Origin: Uliginosibacterium flavum
Lineage (GTDB): Bacteria > Pseudomonadota > Gammaproteobacteria > Burkholderiales > Rhodocyclaceae
NCBI RefSeq assembly: GCF_040566545.1
Contig: NZ_JBEWZI010000014.1
Span: 1-64,000 of the forward strand
Direction of reading: 5' to 3'
DNA length: 64,000 bases
Part shown: positions 1-7,697 of the stretch, one piece after another
Position numbering within the stretch: position 1 is the stretch's first letter
Layout: each line of letters opens with the position of its first letter
Notes under the pieces: model-generated
Database searches by the model: none
Seen by the model: the letters and a program-made list of their open reading frames with translations, nothing else
Told to the model about the DNA's origin: nothing
Made by a program: the position numbers and the translations under genes

Positions 1-57
1 CGAGTCAGCAGCTTCGCCAGAGGGGCTGAGAAGCTGAAGGCGATTTATGCGTTATGA
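1..57 (+). CDS. 3' end of an unidentified coding sequence (partial)
   Basis: The first 18 codons read through without interruption to a TGA, giving a tail that ends in EKLKAIYAL. The composition looks protein-like, but the piece is too short to assign to a family. It lies on the far side of the putative tRNA-Ser attachment remnant at 485-508, so it may be the last gene of an integrated element that extends to the left of the window. It could also be a chance reading frame. Confidence 0.3.
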   Translation, partial: RVSSFARGAEKLKAIYAL

Positions 58-484
58 GTTGTGTGGAATGGTATGGGCTCAATGACCGCAAAGGGTCGGG
101 AGTGTGAGTTCGTCAGACCGGGAAGCGGTTGTTCAATCCGATTTTGGGCTGAGCGGAGGGTAAGCGGCACATTGCAGACTTAGACCAGCTCGCACGTGAA
201 CGAGCGGAATGGGCCGAATACCTGCCCCTAGGTTTGCGGGGGCAGCAATAGCCCAGTTCTGATGCCGATGTCAGCCTGCGTAAACGTCCAAACGAACCGT
301 TATTAGATGCTCGTTACTCGGTAGTCATAGCGCGGGATGTGGGACCAAACATACGGTGTAAAACGCTGGCACAGAGCGAGATTTTCGAATAGACTGAATG
401 GATCGGGCTTCTACACAACGCGCCAATATTAGGTGTGTAGAAAGCTTAAAAACGGCCAAGAATCATGGGGTTATCGGCGTAAAG
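58..484. other. gene-less stretch at the element end
   Basis: No convincing reading frame, RNA gene or repeat was found here. Short open frames on both strands lack ribosome binding sites and family-like motifs. The stretch separates the truncated coding tail at the window edge from the tRNA-Ser fragment and reads like degraded mobile-element DNA. Confidence 0.4.
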
Positions 485-508
485 CCAGATTCCCCACCCT
501 CTCCGCCA
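485..508 (+). other. 3' fragment of a tRNA-Ser gene, putative attachment site
   Basis: The sequence resembles the T-arm 3' half and acceptor end of a bacterial tRNA-Ser, ending in CCCTCTCCGCCA with an encoded CCA. The matching GGAGAGG 5' half is absent from the 100 bases upstream, so this is only a tail. A strong terminator follows 16 bases later, as expected behind a real tRNA gene. Integrative elements that use the 3' end of tRNA genes leave exactly such a tail at their distal end. I infer that an element extends leftwards out of the window, with the intact tRNA at its other end. Confidence 0.55.
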
Positions 509-524
509 AAGAATCAAGCACTCA

Positions 525-552
525 GGCCCGTTTCGAAAGAAGCGGGCCTTTT
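525..552 (+). terminator. intrinsic terminator after the tRNA-Ser remnant
   Basis: A ten-base stem (GGCCCGTTTC with GAAGCGGGCC, one G-U pair) closes a GAAA loop and is followed by TTTT. It would have terminated the ancestral tRNA-Ser transcript. It also sits just past the 3' end of the leftward protease gene. Confidence 0.75.
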
Positions 553-597
553 GCTTTCATGGCCTCCACAACTTCCGCGCAGGCGCTTGCTGGCGTT

Positions 598-1914
598 TCA
601 TTTTTCACGACTCAACCACGCCACCGCGGCCTCGAATTGCGTATCACGGCCACTGGCCAGATCGGCTGCACTCGGTCGCACCGCCTCATCGGGCATCAGG
701 CCAATTCCTTCGATGCGGCGACCGTCGCTGAAGGTGAAGCCAATTTCGCTATATGCCAGCGCACCGCCACCCGGCACCTTGGCGTAACCCAGATAGCCGA
801 GCAGGCAGCCGCAGGAGGTGTCGCCGATGATGTGGGCACGGCCCAGGCTTTGCAGGGCGGTGGCGGTCAGTTCGCTGGCACTGGAACTGGCGGAGTTCAT
901 CAGGATCACCAACGGCTGATTCAGTGGTTTCTCGGGCCCATCGAGGATGAATTCAGGCTTGATCAGATCAAGCATGCCGAAAAACAATGTGACGGGTTTG
1001 CCACTGCGCGTATTGATGCGGGCAACTTCATGCTTGCCGGTGACGAACTGCTCGGCAAAAGCACGCGCGAAAAAGGTGGAGCCACCGCCGTTGTCGCGCA
1101 GATCAAGGACGATGCCTTGCGTATCACGCAAACCTTCCAGCGCCTTGAGTGTCTCGCTGCGAATGGATTCGTCAAAAGAAGAAAAGCGCAAATAGCCCAG
1201 CCCGGATGAAAGCTTGAGGGCGAGCACTCCGGGCTTACCGGAAACCTTGTTGCGCGCAATCTTCGTGGCGACGCGGCTGCCATCAGGGCGCTCGAACTCA
1301 ATCGCCACGGCCTCACCCGCCTTGCCCGTATTGAGCGCGCCATTGGCATAGCGCTGGCGACTTAGCGGCGTCGAGCCTTCACGGGCCGCATTCACGGTGC
1401 GCCGCCACCAGCCCAGCGCCGGCTCGTCGGCGATGCGCAGCACGCGGGCGCCGGGGCGCAAACCGGCAAGCCAGGCCTCCGAGCCCGATCCCACACGCTC
1501 GACGAGCAACAGCCCATCCAGTTCCACGAGCAGCACGCTCAGACTGATGCCGGCCTGCGCCCGGATTTCCGCATAACGCTGCGGAGATTCAACACGGGTG
1601 TGGGCGTCGCGCAGTTCGCCCGTCATGTGATCAAGCTGTTTCCAGAATGCGCCATCATCAGCTGCGTCCAGCGCCAAGGGGCGATAACGCTCGCCCACAG
1701 CCTTCCAGTCCACGCCTTTGAAGGCGGGATCGAGATAGCCCGTGTTGATGGTGGTCCACACGAAATCGAAAGCCTCGGCACGCGCTGCCGCATCCAGCTT
1801 GCCGCTGGCCGGGGCAGCGTTGCCAACGCGACGCGAAATCACTCCGTGCGGATCAAATGTCGCGCAGCCACTCAGTACGGAGCACAACGCAAACAGAACA
1901 ATGAAAAGTTTCAT
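598..1914 (-). CDS. S41-family peptidase, lipoprotein
   Basis: A protein of 438 residues starting at the ATG of MKLFIVLF. That start gives a clean lipoprotein signal (hydrophobic stretch, then LSGC); an upstream in-frame TTG is less likely. A PDZ-like domain follows at about residues 120-165. The C-terminal half is a tail-specific-protease fold with the DLRDNGGG motif and a candidate nucleophilic serine in SSSASE. The usual GKG lysine motif after the serine is not seen, so the exact catalytic set is uncertain. Probably outer-membrane or periplasm-facing. It lies 17 bases after the TonB-like gene and is likely co-transcribed with it. Confidence 0.8.
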   Translation of the reverse strand: MKLFIVLFALCSVLSGCATFDPHGVISRRVGNAAPASGKLDAAARAEAFDFVWTTINTGYLDPAFKGVDWKAVGERYRPLALDAADDGAFWKQLDHMTGELRDAHTRVESPQRYAEIRAQAGISLSVLLVELDGLLLVERVGSGSEAWLAGLRPGARVLRIADEPALGWWRRTVNAAREGSTPLSRQRYANGALNTGKAGEAVAIEFERPDGSRVATKIARNKVSGKPGVLALKLSSGLGYLRFSSFDESIRSETLKALEGLRDTQGIVLDLRDNGGGSTFFARAFAEQFVTGKHEVARINTRSGKPVTLFFGMLDLIKPEFILDGPEKPLNQPLVILMNSASSSASELTATALQSLGRAHIIGDTSCGCLLGYLGYAKVPGGGALAYSEIGFTFSDGRRIEGIGLMPDEAVRPSAADLASGRDTQFEAAVAWLSREK

Positions 1915-1931
1915 GTCAGTCTTTGCAAGGA

Positions 1932-2606
1932 TCAATCAGTTTGCGGGGAAAAATTGAATTCCATGCGCCAGCGCGCCTTCACCGGCAAGCCATCACGCAA
2001 GCCGGGATGAAGCTTCAGGGCATCCAGGCGCTGGATGAAACGGCGCGTGCCGCGAGGTGTGAGCTCCGAATGCTCGATCACCACGCCATCCACCTCGCCA
2101 TCCAGCCCGATCAGCACCTGCACGACGATCCGACCGGATTCGCTTGCCTCCAGCGAAGCGGGAATGTATTCACTCAAATCCGCCAGAAAACGCGGCTTCG
2201 TGCTCAGCAATTCCACCGGAACATACTCGGAGAGCCGCCCCCCGCCTGAGTCTTCAGATAGCCTATCCGCAGAGACTTTCTGCGCGGGGCTCTCTGGCAT
2301 GGCCTCGCCAGGAGCCTTGACCGGAGCGGCTCTCCGGGCAGAATTCTCTACGGAATCTTGCGGCGCAGCAGCTTGCTGAGCAAGCGGAGCCTGACTCATC
2401 ACCGGCAGCGGCGTGGCAGGTATGGAACTGATTGTGGCCCGCAACCGGGCCGTCCTCGTCTCCGTACCACCATAGCCAGGCCACAACCAAACAAGCATCA
2501 GATGCAACAGCAAGGAGGTGAGTGCGCACACCCCCAACACCAGGCGGGTTTCGCGCCGGGCACGGCATTCAGGATTTTCGGGCGGAGGCGACAACGCGTT
2601 TGGCAT
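1932..2606 (-). CDS. TonB-like protein with C-terminal TonB domain
   Basis: This 224-residue protein has one N-terminal membrane segment at about residues 24-45, a proline/alanine/serine-rich periplasmic linker, and a C-terminal domain of about 65 residues. The C-terminal domain has the TonB-like pattern RIVVQVLIGLDGEVDGVVIE. No exbB or exbD lies nearby, so it need not be a classical siderophore energy transducer; such stand-alone TonB-box proteins are common in betaproteobacteria. The start ATG at 2606 agrees with the membrane-segment topology. It is divergent from cimA and precedes the S41 protease in the same transcription unit. Confidence 0.7.
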   Translation of the reverse strand: MPNALSPPPENPECRARRETRLVLGVCALTSLLLHLMLVWLWPGYGGTETRTARLRATISSIPATPLPVMSQAPLAQQAAAPQDSVENSARRAAPVKAPGEAMPESPAQKVSADRLSEDSGGGRLSEYVPVELLSTKPRFLADLSEYIPASLEASESGRIVVQVLIGLDGEVDGVVIEHSELTPRGTRRFIQRLDALKLHPGLRDGLPVKARWRMEFNFSPQTD

Positions 2607-2814
2607 GAGGCGAGTTTAACGCACTCGCCCGCAGCATTCATTTCTCCACTGCCTGCCCGGCACGCAGTCCCCGGATTGGCGTTCAAAAAGCCCTCAGCCT
2701 TGCGCTCTATAAACCTCATAGCCCCGCCAGCCTTCGAAAAAGCGGCCTTTTATGGTAGTTTCCGAGGTTCGCTGGCACGGCTGGCGAAGCCCTTCAGACT
2801 CTCGACATACGATC

Positions 2815-4380
2815 ATGAATACCAAGGTTTTTGCCTACGACACCACCCTGCGCGACGGTTCTCAAGCGCAAGGAGTTTCCTTTTCGGTGGAAGACAAGCT
2901 CAGGATCGTGCGCAAGCTCGACGAGCTGGGCATTGCCTATATTGAAGCCGGCAATCCCGGCTCGAACCCGAAAGATCTGGAGTTCTTCCGCCGTCTGGGC
3001 GAGCTGAACCTGCAACACGCAAAGATCACCGCCTTCGGCAGCACCTGCAAGGTCGGCGCCAATCCGGCCGAGGACGGCCAGCTCGCGTCCCTGCTCGGCG
3101 CCAACACGCCAGCGGTGGCGATCTTCGGCAAGACATGGGATTACCACGTCACCGCCATCCTGCGCACCACGCTGGATGAGAACCTGCGCATGATCCGCGA
3201 GACCATCGCCTTCCTGAAGGCTCAGGGCAAGGAAGTTATCTTCGACGCTGAACATTTCTTCGACGGCTACAAGGCCAACCCGGATTACGCCCTGCAGGCG
3301 CTGGCCGCAGCGGTAGAGGGTGGCGCGGACAACCTCGCCCTGTGCGACACCAACGGCGGCAGCTTCCCGGACGAGATCTTCGCAATCACCCAGACGGTCG
3401 TCGCACGCTTCCCCGGCGTGTCGGTCGGCATCCACTGCCACAATGACTGTGAACTGGCCGTGGCCAATTCCGTGCGCGCGGTGCAGGCGGGTGCGACTCA
3501 TGTACAAGGCACCATCAACGGCATAGGCGAGCGCTGCGGCAACGCCAATCTATGCGCGATCATCCCGAACCTGCAGTTGAAACTTGGCTGCGAGGTCATC
3601 CCCCCCGCCAACATGCAGACCCTGACCACGCTGGCGCGCTTCGTCTCCGAAGTCGCCAACATGGAACACAACGACAAGGCCGCCTACGTCGGCGGCGATG
3701 CATTCGCGCACAAGGGCGGCATGCACGTCGATGCAGTACACAAAAATCCGATCAGCTACGAACACATCACCCCGGACACCGTGGGCAATGCGCGCAAGAT
3801 CCTGATGAGCGAAGTCGCCGGGCGCGCCACCATCCTCGGCAAGATCAACGAGATCGACCCGACGCTCACCAAGGATTCGCCCGAGACTAAAACCATCATC
3901 GAACGCCTGAAAGAACTCGAACACGAGGGCTACCAGTTCGAAAGCGCGGAGTCGAGCTTCGAGCTCTTGGTGCGCAAGATGCTGGGCAAGTTCACGCCAT
4001 CCTTCGAGCTGCGCGAATTCAAAGTCGTGGTGACCGAGCCCAGCGGCAACGGGATCAACTCGTCAGCTATGCTCAAGATCCACGTCAATGGCGAAGACGA
4101 AATCACCGCTGCCGACGGCGACGGGCCGGTCAACGCACTGGACAAGGCGTTGCGCAAGGCTCTTGATCGTTTCTACCCTGAGCTACGCAAAGTGAAGCTC
4201 ACCGACTACAAGGTGCGTGTCCTCGACTCCAGCCAAGCCTCTGCAGCCAAGGTGCGCGTACTGATCGAATCCACCGACAGTGAAAGCTCATGGACCACCA
4301 TCGGCGTATCGACTGACGTGATCGACGCATCCTGGCGCGCGCTGGTGGACGCGGTGGAGTACAAACTGGCCAAGTCTTGA
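2815..4380 (+). CDS. cimA: (R)-citramalate synthase
   Basis: The 521-residue enzyme belongs to the DRE-TIM isopropylmalate/citramalate synthase family. It condenses pyruvate with acetyl-CoA to citramalate, the entry to the threonine-independent isoleucine route. The start MNTKVFAYDTTLRDGSQ puts the DTTLRDG catalytic motif at residue 9, as in the family; an upstream in-frame ATG would add an unlikely leader. The metal-binding HCHNDCELA and the GERCGNANLC motif are present. A C-terminal LeuA allosteric domain (about residues 390-515) suggests feedback control by isoleucine. Length matches the longer CimA type rather than homocitrate synthase. Confidence 0.92.
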   Translation: MNTKVFAYDTTLRDGSQAQGVSFSVEDKLRIVRKLDELGIAYIEAGNPGSNPKDLEFFRRLGELNLQHAKITAFGSTCKVGANPAEDGQLASLLGANTPAVAIFGKTWDYHVTAILRTTLDENLRMIRETIAFLKAQGKEVIFDAEHFFDGYKANPDYALQALAAAVEGGADNLALCDTNGGSFPDEIFAITQTVVARFPGVSVGIHCHNDCELAVANSVRAVQAGATHVQGTINGIGERCGNANLCAIIPNLQLKLGCEVIPPANMQTLTTLARFVSEVANMEHNDKAAYVGGDAFAHKGGMHVDAVHKNPISYEHITPDTVGNARKILMSEVAGRATILGKINEIDPTLTKDSPETKTIIERLKELEHEGYQFESAESSFELLVRKMLGKFTPSFELREFKVVVTEPSGNGINSSAMLKIHVNGEDEITAADGDGPVNALDKALRKALDRFYPELRKVKLTDYKVRVLDSSQASAAKVRVLIESTDSESSWTTIGVSTDVIDASWRALVDAVEYKLAKS

Positions 4381-4419
4381 GGCTGCGCCTCATAGCGCGT
4401 TTTCGGGCCAGAAATACAA

Positions 4420-4449
4420 AAAGCCAATCACCGCAAAGTGATTGGCTTT
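4420..4449. terminator. bidirectional terminator after cimA
   Basis: A twelve-base perfect stem (AAAGCCAATCAC paired with GTGATTGGCTTT) has a six-base loop. The same hairpin with one loop change occurs at 8582-8609 directly behind the intact tRNA-fMet gene, so this copy probably belonged to a second tRNA-fMet locus. Confidence 0.85.
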
Positions 4450-4481
4450 ATTTCGATCCAAGTGCCTGAAGCACATAGCAA

Positions 4482-4507
4482 AAAGCCCAGTCTTTCGACC
4501 GGGCTTT
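4482..4507 (+). terminator. second terminator-like hairpin
   Basis: AAAGCCC pairs with GGGCTTT, with an additional inner GTC/GAC pairing around a TTTC loop. A-rich and T-rich flanks suit termination in either direction. It stands between the post-cimA terminator and the tRNA-fMet remnant. Confidence 0.6.
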
Positions 4508-4520
4508 CTACTTACATATT

Positions 4521-4541
4521 GGGTTGCGGGGACAGGATTTG
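4521..4541 (-). pseudogene. remnant of the 3' end of an initiator tRNA gene
   Basis: These 21 bases are identical to 8623-8643, the 3' end of the intact tRNA-fMet gene. The rest of the tRNA is missing here. The flanking terminator (4420-4449) and a 25-base block (4554-4578) are also shared with the intact locus. The remnant is therefore either an internally deleted second tRNA-fMet gene or an attachment repeat of an integrated element lying between the two copies. Confidence 0.75.
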
Positions 4542-4553
4542 CGCGTTATTCGA

Positions 4554-4578
4554 CGCCCATCCTCCTCAGAATCACGGG
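4554..4578. repeat. 25-base repeat, copy A
   Basis: An exact 25-base match to 8906-8930 (starts CGCCCATCCTCC, ends ATCACGGG). Here it lies 12 bases beyond the tRNA remnant. At the intact locus it lies about 200 bases upstream of the tRNA 5' end. It supports duplication of the tRNA-fMet neighbourhood followed by deletion in this copy. Confidence 0.8.
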
Positions 4579-4770
4579 ACTACGGTAGCCACGATGCAAA
4601 GCGATAGCTTTCCGCTTTGGTTATCAGAATCAAGCGCGAGCTTTACTGCGATAAAGCCTCATCCTCCGCGCCTCCAAGCAAAACATCAGCAACTCCAAAC
4701 ACTGGCGCACATGCATATGTGATCAATATGCTTGTGCCTGCTTACTCATCTCCATGGAGGTAAACACGTC

Positions 4771-5298
4771 ATGAGCTCCTGTCAGTTCATTCACTTGGAA
4801 GTCTATGCGCGTGTAGCGGGCTCAACCAAAAAAGGTGGTCACAACCTCGACAGCATCGTGGCAGAAGCGGAGCGTCATCCAAGCGCCTGCCTACACGTAA
4901 CCAAGCCCAGGCCCCCAAGCCTGCTGTATGGATTCATGCCGAGCAAGGCTGCCGAGAAGGCTTCAGCATGGGCGGAGCACGCCTTTGATAGTCGAGGACG
5001 CCGCCTTCGTCGAGATGGGCTGTGCCTGCTTGCAGGCGTAATCAGTCTTGAGCAACAGCGAATCGAAGACTGGCCAGCGTTCAGACAAGCCACACTCAAG
5101 TGGCTGATCGACTTCTTTGGAGATCGACTCGTCTCCGTCATTGAACATACCGATGAAGAAAACCCTCATATCCACTTCTACTGTGTAGCTCACGCAAGAG
5201 AACGATTCGAATGTTTGCACCCCGGTAGGAAGGCGGCCCAAGAGGTGAGAAATGCAGGTCAGCTCAAAGGAAGAGGAAATTCATCAGCGCTACCTTGA
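4771..5298 (+). pseudogene. truncated Mob/Pre-type relaxase
   Basis: The 175-residue product resembles the N-terminal part of plasmid recombination/mobilisation (Mob_Pre) relaxases. It begins CQFIHLEVYARV, and carries PRPPSLLYG in the first third and the hallmark SVIEHTDEENPHIHFY with the metal-binding HxH. A good Shine-Dalgarno GGAGG ten bases before ATG 4771 fixes the start. Family members continue past the LHPG motif with conserved segments for well over another hundred residues; here the frame stops about 25 residues after it. No oriT or other transfer gene is nearby. It is probably a dead remnant of a mobilisable element, though the short protein could still be translated. Confidence 0.65.
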
Positions 5299-5470
5299 GG
5301 CCAAGCTCAAACACCCGCAGGTGCCTATTGAACAACCCCTTCCAAGTCCTCAAACAGAGGACATCCCCACTTCACTACCGAAACCAGTAACAAATTCCCA
5401 CGAGACGCCACGGCCCAAGCTGGGTAACAAAGACCACTCCTCCAATGACATGTCCATGGACATGTCTTGA
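5252..5470 (+). CDS. small hypothetical ORF overlapping the relaxase remnant
   Basis: A 72-residue frame (begins MQVSSKEEEIHQRYLEAK) overlaps the end of the relaxase fragment in another frame. It is preceded by GAGGTGAG, a plausible ribosome binding site. The first 25 residues look helical and charged; the rest is proline-rich and low in complexity. It could be the frameshifted continuation of the relaxase or an independent leftover. No family is recognised. Confidence 0.3.
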   Translation: MQVSSKEEEIHQRYLEAKLKHPQVPIEQPLPSPQTEDIPTSLPKPVTNSHETPRPKLGNKDHSSNDMSMDMS

Positions 5471-5762
5471 CTGAGTCAATCAGCCATCCATCAACGGAAC
5501 CAGATCACGATATGCATCGGCTAATCTCGTGAGGCAGCACAACCGGTTCTTCTATATTTATTGAAGACGCACCAACGATTGAACCAATCACTAGACATTC
5601 ATAGTCGGTCACTATGTTTATCTAAAAGCAACTAAAGGCGGATCAGTCAGATGCTTATGCTTTGATTTTGTTATTAGCAATTGCTTTTTTATTCGTTCTC
5701 TTGATAAGCCGACTTTCTTAAAGTGTCCTGATTGCATCACTCAACAACGAAAGGACGCACTA
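5471..5762. other. AT-rich intergenic region upstream of the sulfate-binding gene
   Basis: Distinctly more AT-rich than the surroundings, especially 5610-5720. This suits a promoter/regulatory region for the sulfate-binding gene and perhaps foreign origin. No sharply defined promoter pair or CysB-like site could be assigned with confidence. Confidence 0.4.
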
Positions 5763-6770
5763 ATGAAGTTCTCCCCACGCAACAAGCTGCTTGCCGCCGC
5801 CTTGATCGGTCTGCTCAGTGCTGGCCAGGCCCTGGCGGACGTCACTTTGCTGAATGTCTCCTACGACCCGACCCGCGAACTGTACGAAGATTTCAACAAA
5901 GCCTTTGCCGCTGACTGGAAAGCCAAGACCGGCGAAACAGTCATCATCAAGCAATCCCACGGAGGCTCGGGCAAGCAAGCGCGTGCCGTGATTGATGGCT
6001 TGGAAGCCGACGTCACCACCTTGGCTCTGGCGTATGACATTGACGAGATTTCATCCATTGCCAAGACAGTTCCGGCCGACTGGCAAAAGCGCCTTCCCCA
6101 CAATGCTTCGCCCTACACTTCGACCATCGTTTTCCTGGTTCGCAAGGGCAACCCAAAAGCCATCAAGGACTGGAATGACCTGACCCGCAAGGGCGTCGAG
6201 ATCATCACGCCGAACCCCAAGACCTCGGGTGGTGCGCGCTGGAACTACCTCGCTGCCTGGGCTTACGCACTGGCGCAGCCGGGCGGCAATGATGCCAAGG
6301 CCAAGGATTTCGTGAAGAACATCTTCATCAATGTGAAGGTGCTCGATTCCGGCGCCCGCGGTGCCACCACCACCTTCGTCGAACGCGGCATCGGTGATGT
6401 GCTGCTGGCCTGGGAAAACGAAGCCTATCTCGCAGTGAAGGAGCTCGGTCCGGACAAGTTCGACATCGTCGTACCCTCGCTCTCCATCCTGGCCGAACCG
6501 CCAGTCACTGTGGTAGACAAGGTTGTCGATCGCCGTGGCACCCGCAAGGTGGCCGAAGCCTATCTGAAGTATCTCTACTCCCCCGTTGGCCAAGAAATCG
6601 CGGCCCAGAATTACTACCGCCCGATCGATCCGACTATTGCCAAGAAGTATGAAAAACAATTCACCAAGGTAAAGTTGGTGACCATTGACGAAGTTTTCGG
6701 CGGCTGGCAAAAGGCTCAGAAGACTCACTTTGCCGATGGCGGCGTGTTCGACCAGATCAGCGTGCGCTAA
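5763..6770 (+). CDS. sbp: periplasmic sulfate-binding protein
   Basis: The 335-residue substrate-binding protein of a sulfate ABC importer (CysP/Sbp family). A signal peptide ends at about residue 25 (GQALA), and the mature protein opens with the family pattern DVTLLNVSYDPTRELY. The sulfate-contacting segments QSHGGSGKQ, NPKTSGGARWNYL and DSGARGATTTF are all present, and the length is normal. An AAGGA ribosome binding site lies before ATG 5763. Partner permease and ATPase genes (cysT, cysW, cysA) are not in the window, although the following hydrolase gene often sits near sulfur genes. Expression is probably governed by sulfur limitation, which is inferred from family knowledge. Confidence 0.93.
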   Translation: MKFSPRNKLLAAALIGLLSAGQALADVTLLNVSYDPTRELYEDFNKAFAADWKAKTGETVIIKQSHGGSGKQARAVIDGLEADVTTLALAYDIDEISSIAKTVPADWQKRLPHNASPYTSTIVFLVRKGNPKAIKDWNDLTRKGVEIITPNPKTSGGARWNYLAAWAYALAQPGGNDAKAKDFVKNIFINVKVLDSGARGATTTFVERGIGDVLLAWENEAYLAVKELGPDKFDIVVPSLSILAEPPVTVVDKVVDRRGTRKVAEAYLKYLYSPVGQEIAAQNYYRPIDPTIAKKYEKQFTKVKLVTIDEVFGGWQKAQKTHFADGGVFDQISVR

Positions 6771-6800
6771 TGCAGTATTTCGTCTTATAAAAACAAGCCG

Positions 6801-6840
6801 AAAGGGCTGCGCGAACTGCGGTTCTCGCAGCCCTTTTCCC
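6801..6840 (+). terminator. terminator after sbp
   Basis: An eleven-base stem, AAAGGGCTGCG with CGCAGCCCTTT, is followed by TTCCCC. It separates sbp from the hydrolase gene, so the latter probably has its own promoter or depends on read-through. Confidence 0.8.
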
Positions 6841-6859
6841 CTTGTAGGAGCCCCCTCCA

Positions 6860-7546
6860 ATGTCAAAAATCCTGATCGTTCCCGGCCTGAATGGCAGTGG
6901 GCCATCTCACTGGCAGAGCTGGTTTGAGCAAAAGCTGCCAAATACCTTGCGCGTCGAGCAAAGCGACTGGTCAGACCCTTACCTGCCACGCTGGGCCGGT
7001 GCTGTTCGCCACGAACTGGATCGCGCCAAAGGCCATGTCTGGATCATTGCCCACAGCTTTGGCTGCCTCGCGGCCGCCCATGCAGCAAGCGATTATCGCG
7101 ACAAGATCGCAGGCGTGATGTTTGTCGCACCGGCAGATCCCGAAAAATTCGAAGTTACCGACATGCTGCCCACGCAGCGCCTGGGTTTCCCGAGCGTGGT
7201 GGTGGCATCCAGCACGGATCCCTGGATGCGCCTGACGGCCGCCGCTTACTGGGCAGATCTGTGGGGGTCCCGCCTGATCAGCATTGGCAATGCCGGGCAT
7301 ATCAATTCAGAGTCAGGGTTTGGGCCCTGGCCCGACGGGCTGGCGATCTTCGAACAACTGCGCCGCACACAATCGGACTTGCCGCTGGGCTCGCTGGATC
7401 CGGATTTCCGCTTTCCTGCGTGCCAGACGTCCGGCTTGAAACGCAAACAGAATGCCCTGAAAAAACGTCTGGCACAGAACTGGAAACAATGGATGCATGG
7501 CCTTTCGGCGGATGACTTTGAAACTAAGCCTGTTTCGGCGGACTGA
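6860..7546 (+). CDS. RBBP9/YdeN-family serine hydrolase
   Basis: An alpha/beta hydrolase of 228 residues. The family opening ILIVPGLNGSGPSHWQSW is followed by the nucleophile serine in AHSFGC (about residue 66), an acid in SSTDPW (about 118) and the histidine in GNAGHIN (about 144). The core matches the 180-200 residue RBBP9/YdeN family. The last 50 residues are a basic extension without a recognisable domain, and their end overlaps the broken toxin gene on the other strand. Substrate unknown. In many betaproteobacteria such a gene stands between sulfate-transport genes, which fits the position after sbp. Confidence 0.85.
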   Translation: MSKILIVPGLNGSGPSHWQSWFEQKLPNTLRVEQSDWSDPYLPRWAGAVRHELDRAKGHVWIIAHSFGCLAAAHAASDYRDKIAGVMFVAPADPEKFEVTDMLPTQRLGFPSVVVASSTDPWMRLTAAAYWADLWGSRLISIGNAGHINSESGFGPWPDGLAIFEQLRRTQSDLPLGSLDPDFRFPACQTSGLKRKQNALKKRLAQNWKQWMHGLSADDFETKPVSAD

Positions 7547-7697
7547 TGCCGTAACCGTGCTTTTCCAATAGGCGCTGAGCCCGGCTCAGACGGGCTTCCA
7601 GTCGACAGAAACGCAAGACTTGATTGAAGTCGGATCCTTCAGCCTTGGCCAGATTGAGCAGGCGCGCACGTACCGAGGCGGCGAGGTTTGCGTTCAT
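7524..7697 (-). pseudogene. truncated AbiEii-type nucleotidyltransferase toxin
   Basis: The frame starts with MNANLAASVRARLLNLAKAE and GSDFNQVL, typical for the first 28-30 residues of AbiEii/AbiGii toxins. It then runs into unrelated sequence and stops after 57 residues. The whole nucleotidyltransferase domain is missing. Its end overlaps the tail of the hydrolase gene on the opposite strand, showing that a deletion joined the two. Its start overlaps the end of abiEi, the standard operon arrangement of these systems. The product cannot be an active toxin. Confidence 0.75.

Noticed and set aside
4732..4770. Upstream start for the relaxase remnant
   Set aside because: The GGAGG ribosome binding site and the family-typical N-terminus both point to the ATG at 4771.
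6051..6989. Minus-strand frame of 312 codons opposite sbp
   Set aside because: It is a shadow of the sulfate-binding gene, has no motifs and crosses the sbp terminator.
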